The position numbers and the translations under genes are program-made. This document shows, piece after piece, positions 6,052 to 8,300 of a stretch of DNA of 8,300 nucleotides (the first letter of the stretch is position 1; the number at the start of each line of letters is the position of its first letter). This DNA is from Hyphococcus sp. (GTDB lineage Bacteria; Pseudomonadota; Alphaproteobacteria; Caulobacterales; Parvularculaceae). The notes below the pieces were generated by a model. The model searched no databases, was not told where the DNA came from, and saw only the letters and a list, made by a program, of their open reading frames with translations. The stretch covers positions 1 to 8,300 of the forward strand of contig BQJG01000097.1 in assembly GCA_021604585.1 (NCBI GenBank), read 5' to 3'.

Positions 6052-6188
6052 GCTAACTTGATCCAATCCGCCCTATGATGAAATAGCAGCCAGACGTCGT
6101 TAAGTGCTGCGCGAATACTCAAAGCTGTAGCGCGCTTGGCTCGAATATTAGAATCGCATACTTACGGATTTCGGCTGAAGGCTCAAAT

Positions 6189-7223
6189 ATGTTTGATAGA
6201 CCCACCGTCATCATTGTCGGAGCAGGTGGCAGCGCCGAATACGGACTGCCAACCGGTGTAAAAATTTTCTCAGACCTGCTGAATGAACCCCATCAACATC
6301 GGCGAGAGGGTTATAATTCTTATACGGACACATTCCGTTACGGCTTTTTGAATTTTCTTCGTTTTAACAATCTACAAAATTATGAATCAGCGTTCAAAGA
6401 TTTATTGAATCGAGCACAGAACTCAATTGCTGAATCTATCGACCTCTTCGCATATCATAACGAAGATGTTCTTGAGGTTTCTAAAATCTACTCGACATGG
6501 AGAATATTTTCCGGAATGCATTCTCGAGCAAACGCGCGGGGAATTGACAGTAGCCCAAAGCAATTAAGCCTTACGCATAATTGGCGACTCCCCAGATTAT
6601 CCAACAAAGCAACTTGGCTTTCTTATGTCGCAAGAAAGTACGTCGAGGGGTGCGACAGGACTGAAGACATTGGTCGCAACCAACTCAAGATAGTTACGTT
6701 CAACTATGACACATTAATTGAAGATGGGCTACGCGAGTTAATCAAATCGCAAAAGCGATACTCTGATATTGAAGAGGCTCACTTACCCAAAGTCTACCAT
6801 GTCTATGGAAAATTTCCGGAGCTAAGCACACTCCTTTCGCCAGATAGTATCTCTGTGGCAAGCCAAGCAATAAAATACATGCACGAAATCGAAAACCCAT
6901 CACACCCGGAAGATAATATCGAACTCAACAGCATAATCAGACACGTAAAGAACGCAGAAATTATCTACATTGCTGGGTTTGATATGAGCGAAAAGAACGT
7001 ACAAATACTTGGGCTGCCAGATGCAGGGGCTCAAAAATTTGCAATCAACTATGACGGGCACCCCGGATTGAAGCATCGACTGCTCTCCGCCGGGCTCAAC
7101 GAGGATGGAATTTTATGTGGCACTCAACAGTCTCCTTTGGCACTCTCCGATGCTTGCGCCAATGGATTTTTTGATTTAGCGCCAGCCAACAGCCGCTCAT
7201 TCTGGGATACAGAAAGCCTTTAA
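6189..7223 (+). CDS. SIR2-like NAD-binding protein, possible anti-phage effector
   Basis: A 344-aa stand-alone protein of the bacterial SIR2-like superfamily. IIVGAGGSAEYGLPTG (8-23) is the NAD-binding glycine loop. SIDLFAYHNED (83-93) corresponds to the Ser-Ile-Asp motif of this subgroup, VTFNYDTLIEDG (169-180) is the Asn-Tyr-Asp motif, and VYHVYG (202-207) carries the expected catalytic His204, with Tyr in place of the second His seen in many relatives. IYIAGFDMSEKNVQILGL (259-276) is the second nucleotide-binding segment. Characterised SIR2 proteins either deacylate proteins or hydrolyse NAD+, the latter in several phage-defence systems. NADase activity is the better guess here, but it is inferred. 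The start has GAAGG seven bases upstream. The gene is markedly more AT-rich than its neighbours (a hand count gives 24 of 60 G/C at 6301-6360 against 41 of 60 at 2401-2460). It stands alone, ends 5 bp from the thiC stop and is divergent from the M15 gene. No membrane or second effector domain is visible. Confidence 0.85.
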   Translation: MFDRPTVIIVGAGGSAEYGLPTGVKIFSDLLNEPHQHRREGYNSYTDTFRYGFLNFLRFNNLQNYESAFKDLLNRAQNSIAESIDLFAYHNEDVLEVSKIYSTWRIFSGMHSRANARGIDSSPKQLSLTHNWRLPRLSNKATWLSYVARKYVEGCDRTEDIGRNQLKIVTFNYDTLIEDGLRELIKSQKRYSDIEEAHLPKVYHVYGKFPELSTLLSPDSISVASQAIKYMHEIENPSHPEDNIELNSIIRHVKNAEIIYIAGFDMSEKNVQILGLPDAGAQKFAINYDGHPGLKHRLLSAGLNEDGILCGTQQSPLALSDACANGFFDLAPANSRSFWDTESL

Positions 7224-7228
7224 CCCGC

Positions 7229-8300
7229 TCACAATCCCTCATTCGCTTTCTTCACCGCGTCCGCTTCGAGATAAAGCTCCGAGCCCATTTCCTTATATTT
7301 CTCGCTCATCTCTTTCATGCCGGAGCGCGCTTCTTGGGTCGCGCGCTCTAAATCTTTTTTCTCATTGTCGCTGAGGCCGCTCGCATAATCGCGCACATCC
7401 TGGGTAATTTTCATCGAACAGAATTTCGGCCCGCACATCGAACAGAAATGCGCGACCTTGTGCGCTTCCTTGGGCAGGGTCTGGTCGTGATAGTCGCGTG
7501 CGGTTTCAGGGTCTAGCGCGAGGTTAAACTGATCCTCCCAGCGGAAATCGAACCGCGCGCGGGAGACCGCATCGTCGCGCGCCTGCGCCGCCGGGTGACC
7601 TTTGGCGAGATCCGCCGCATGCGCCGCGAGCTTGTAAGTGATGACGCCGACCTTGACGTCGTCGCGGTCGGGCAGGCCAAGATGCTCCTTCGGCGTCACA
7701 TAGCAGAGCATCGCCGTGCCGAACCAGCCGATCATCGCCGCGCCGATGCCGGACGTGATGTGATCGTAGCCGGGCGCAATGTCGGTGGTGAGGGGCCCGA
7801 GCGTATAGAACGGCGCCTCGCCGCATTCTTTGAGCTGTTTGGTCATGTTGACGCGGATCTTGTGCATCGGGACATGGCCCGGCCCCTCGATCATCACCTG
7901 ACAGCCATGGTCCCAGGCCACTTTCGTCAGTTCACCGAGGGTTTCCAGCTCCGCAAATTGCGCGCGGTCATTGGCGTCAGCGATCGAGCCGGGACGCAAG
8001 CCGTCGCCCAGCGAGAACGACACGTCATATTTGCGCATGATCTCGCAGATTTCAGCGAAGTTCGTATAGAGAAAACTCTCGCGATGATGGGCGAGGCACC
8101 ATTTCGCCATGATCGAGCCGCCGCGCGAAACAATCCCCGTCACGCGGTCCGCAGTTAAATGAATATAGGGCAAGCGCACGCCGGCGTGGATGGTGAAATA
8201 ATCGACGCCCTGTTCGGCTTGTTCGATTAGCGTGTCGCGATAGACCTCCCACGTTAAATCCTCCGCGACGCCGTTCACTTTCTCCAGCGCCTGATAGATC
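7229..8300 (-). CDS. thiC: Phosphomethylpyrimidine synthase ThiC, C-terminal part
   Basis: ThiC is the radical-SAM enzyme that rearranges 5-aminoimidazole ribotide into HMP phosphate, the pyrimidine half of thiamine. The last 356 residues are visible; the gene runs off the right edge, where the frame is still open (IYQALEKVNGVAEDLTWE). Clear family blocks include FTIHAGVRLPYI, RGGSIMAKWCLAHH, SFSLGDGLRPGSIADA, IEGPGHVPMHKI, TDIAPGYDHITSGIGAA and ARFDFRWEDQFNLALDP. CSMCGPKFC (codons 7444-7418) is the C-terminal CX2CX4C cluster site for the [4Fe-4S] centre. A charged helical tail follows and the gene ends at TGA 7231-7229. No damage is seen. A thiamine riboswitch, if any, would lie upstream, outside the window. 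Confidence 0.98.
   Translation of the reverse strand, partial: IYQALEKVNGVAEDLTWEVYRDTLIEQAEQGVDYFTIHAGVRLPYIHLTADRVTGIVSRGGSIMAKWCLAHHRESFLYTNFAEICEIMRKYDVSFSLGDGLRPGSIADANDRAQFAELETLGELTKVAWDHGCQVMIEGPGHVPMHKIRVNMTKQLKECGEAPFYTLGPLTTDIAPGYDHITSGIGAAMIGWFGTAMLCYVTPKEHLGLPDRDDVKVGVITYKLAAHAADLAKGHPAAQARDDAVSRARFDFRWEDQFNLALDPETARDYHDQTLPKEAHKVAHFCSMCGPKFCSMKITQDVRDYASGLSDNEKKDLERATQEARSGMKEMSEKYKEMGSELYLEADAVKKANEGL

Larger units (their letters stand above)
5998..7226. other. AT-rich segment, probably acquired
   Basis: From just inside the M15 gene start to the last bases before thiC, the DNA is clearly richer in A/T than the rest of the window, and codon use in the SIR2-like gene (TTA, AAT, TTT, ATA) differs from its neighbours. 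I find no integrase, transposase, tRNA or convincing flanking repeat. Acquisition is inferred from composition only, and the edges are approximate. Confidence 0.4.

Noticed and set aside
6136..6162. Possible promoter of the SIR2-like gene (TTGGCT ... CATACT)
   Set aside because: Each box matches only four of six consensus bases and the 15-base spacer is short.
1..8300. CRISPR array, tRNA, integrase, transposase or toxin-antitoxin pair
   Set aside because: No regularly spaced repeats, no tRNA T-loop/anticodon pattern and no such protein family seen on either strand.

Overview
The window looks like chromosomal DNA from a GC-rich alphaproteobacterium, possibly of the Caulobacterales/Hyphomonadaceae type. 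This placement is an inference from gene content, codon use and G/C-rich hairpin repeats between genes; no rRNA or other marker gene is present. It carries eight complete genes and two genes cut by the window edges. I found no tRNA, rRNA, CRISPR array, integrase or insertion sequence.

Layout. Positions 1-163 hold the tail of an unrecognised plus-strand gene, meeting tail to tail a compact minus-strand group: a PKHD-type Fe(II)/2-oxoglutarate hydroxylase (2627-1962), a class I PLP aminotransferase (1950-781) and a thioredoxin-fold lipoprotein (755-168). The short gaps suggest one operon. Divergent from it is an AEC-family (auxin efflux carrier) permease (2744-3679), ending in a large inverted repeat. 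Next, on the minus strand, are a MAPEG membrane protein (4686-4276) and a small secreted protein of unknown function (4188-3730). A gene-free stretch of about 720 bp (4687-5409) holds several strong hairpins in two blocks: a possible structured leader or small RNA next to the MAPEG start, and a palindromic repeat unit beside the end of the next gene. Then come an M15-family (VanY/D-Ala-D-Ala carboxypeptidase-like) peptidase on the minus strand (6051-5410), a clearly AT-rich plus-strand gene for a SIR2-like NAD-binding protein (6189-7223), and the C-terminal 356 codons of thiC on the minus strand (stop at 7229).

How the genes relate. Most of the window is ordinary metabolic and envelope gene content. 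The part most likely to be accessory is the SIR2-like gene. It is AT-rich against GC-rich neighbours, sits alone between two housekeeping-type genes, and belongs to a superfamily whose members are often NAD-depleting anti-phage effectors. No partner gene is visible, so any defence role is a hypothesis. The other items worth a second look are the structured region upstream of the MAPEG gene and the thioredoxin-like lipoprotein that has lost the second active-site cysteine.
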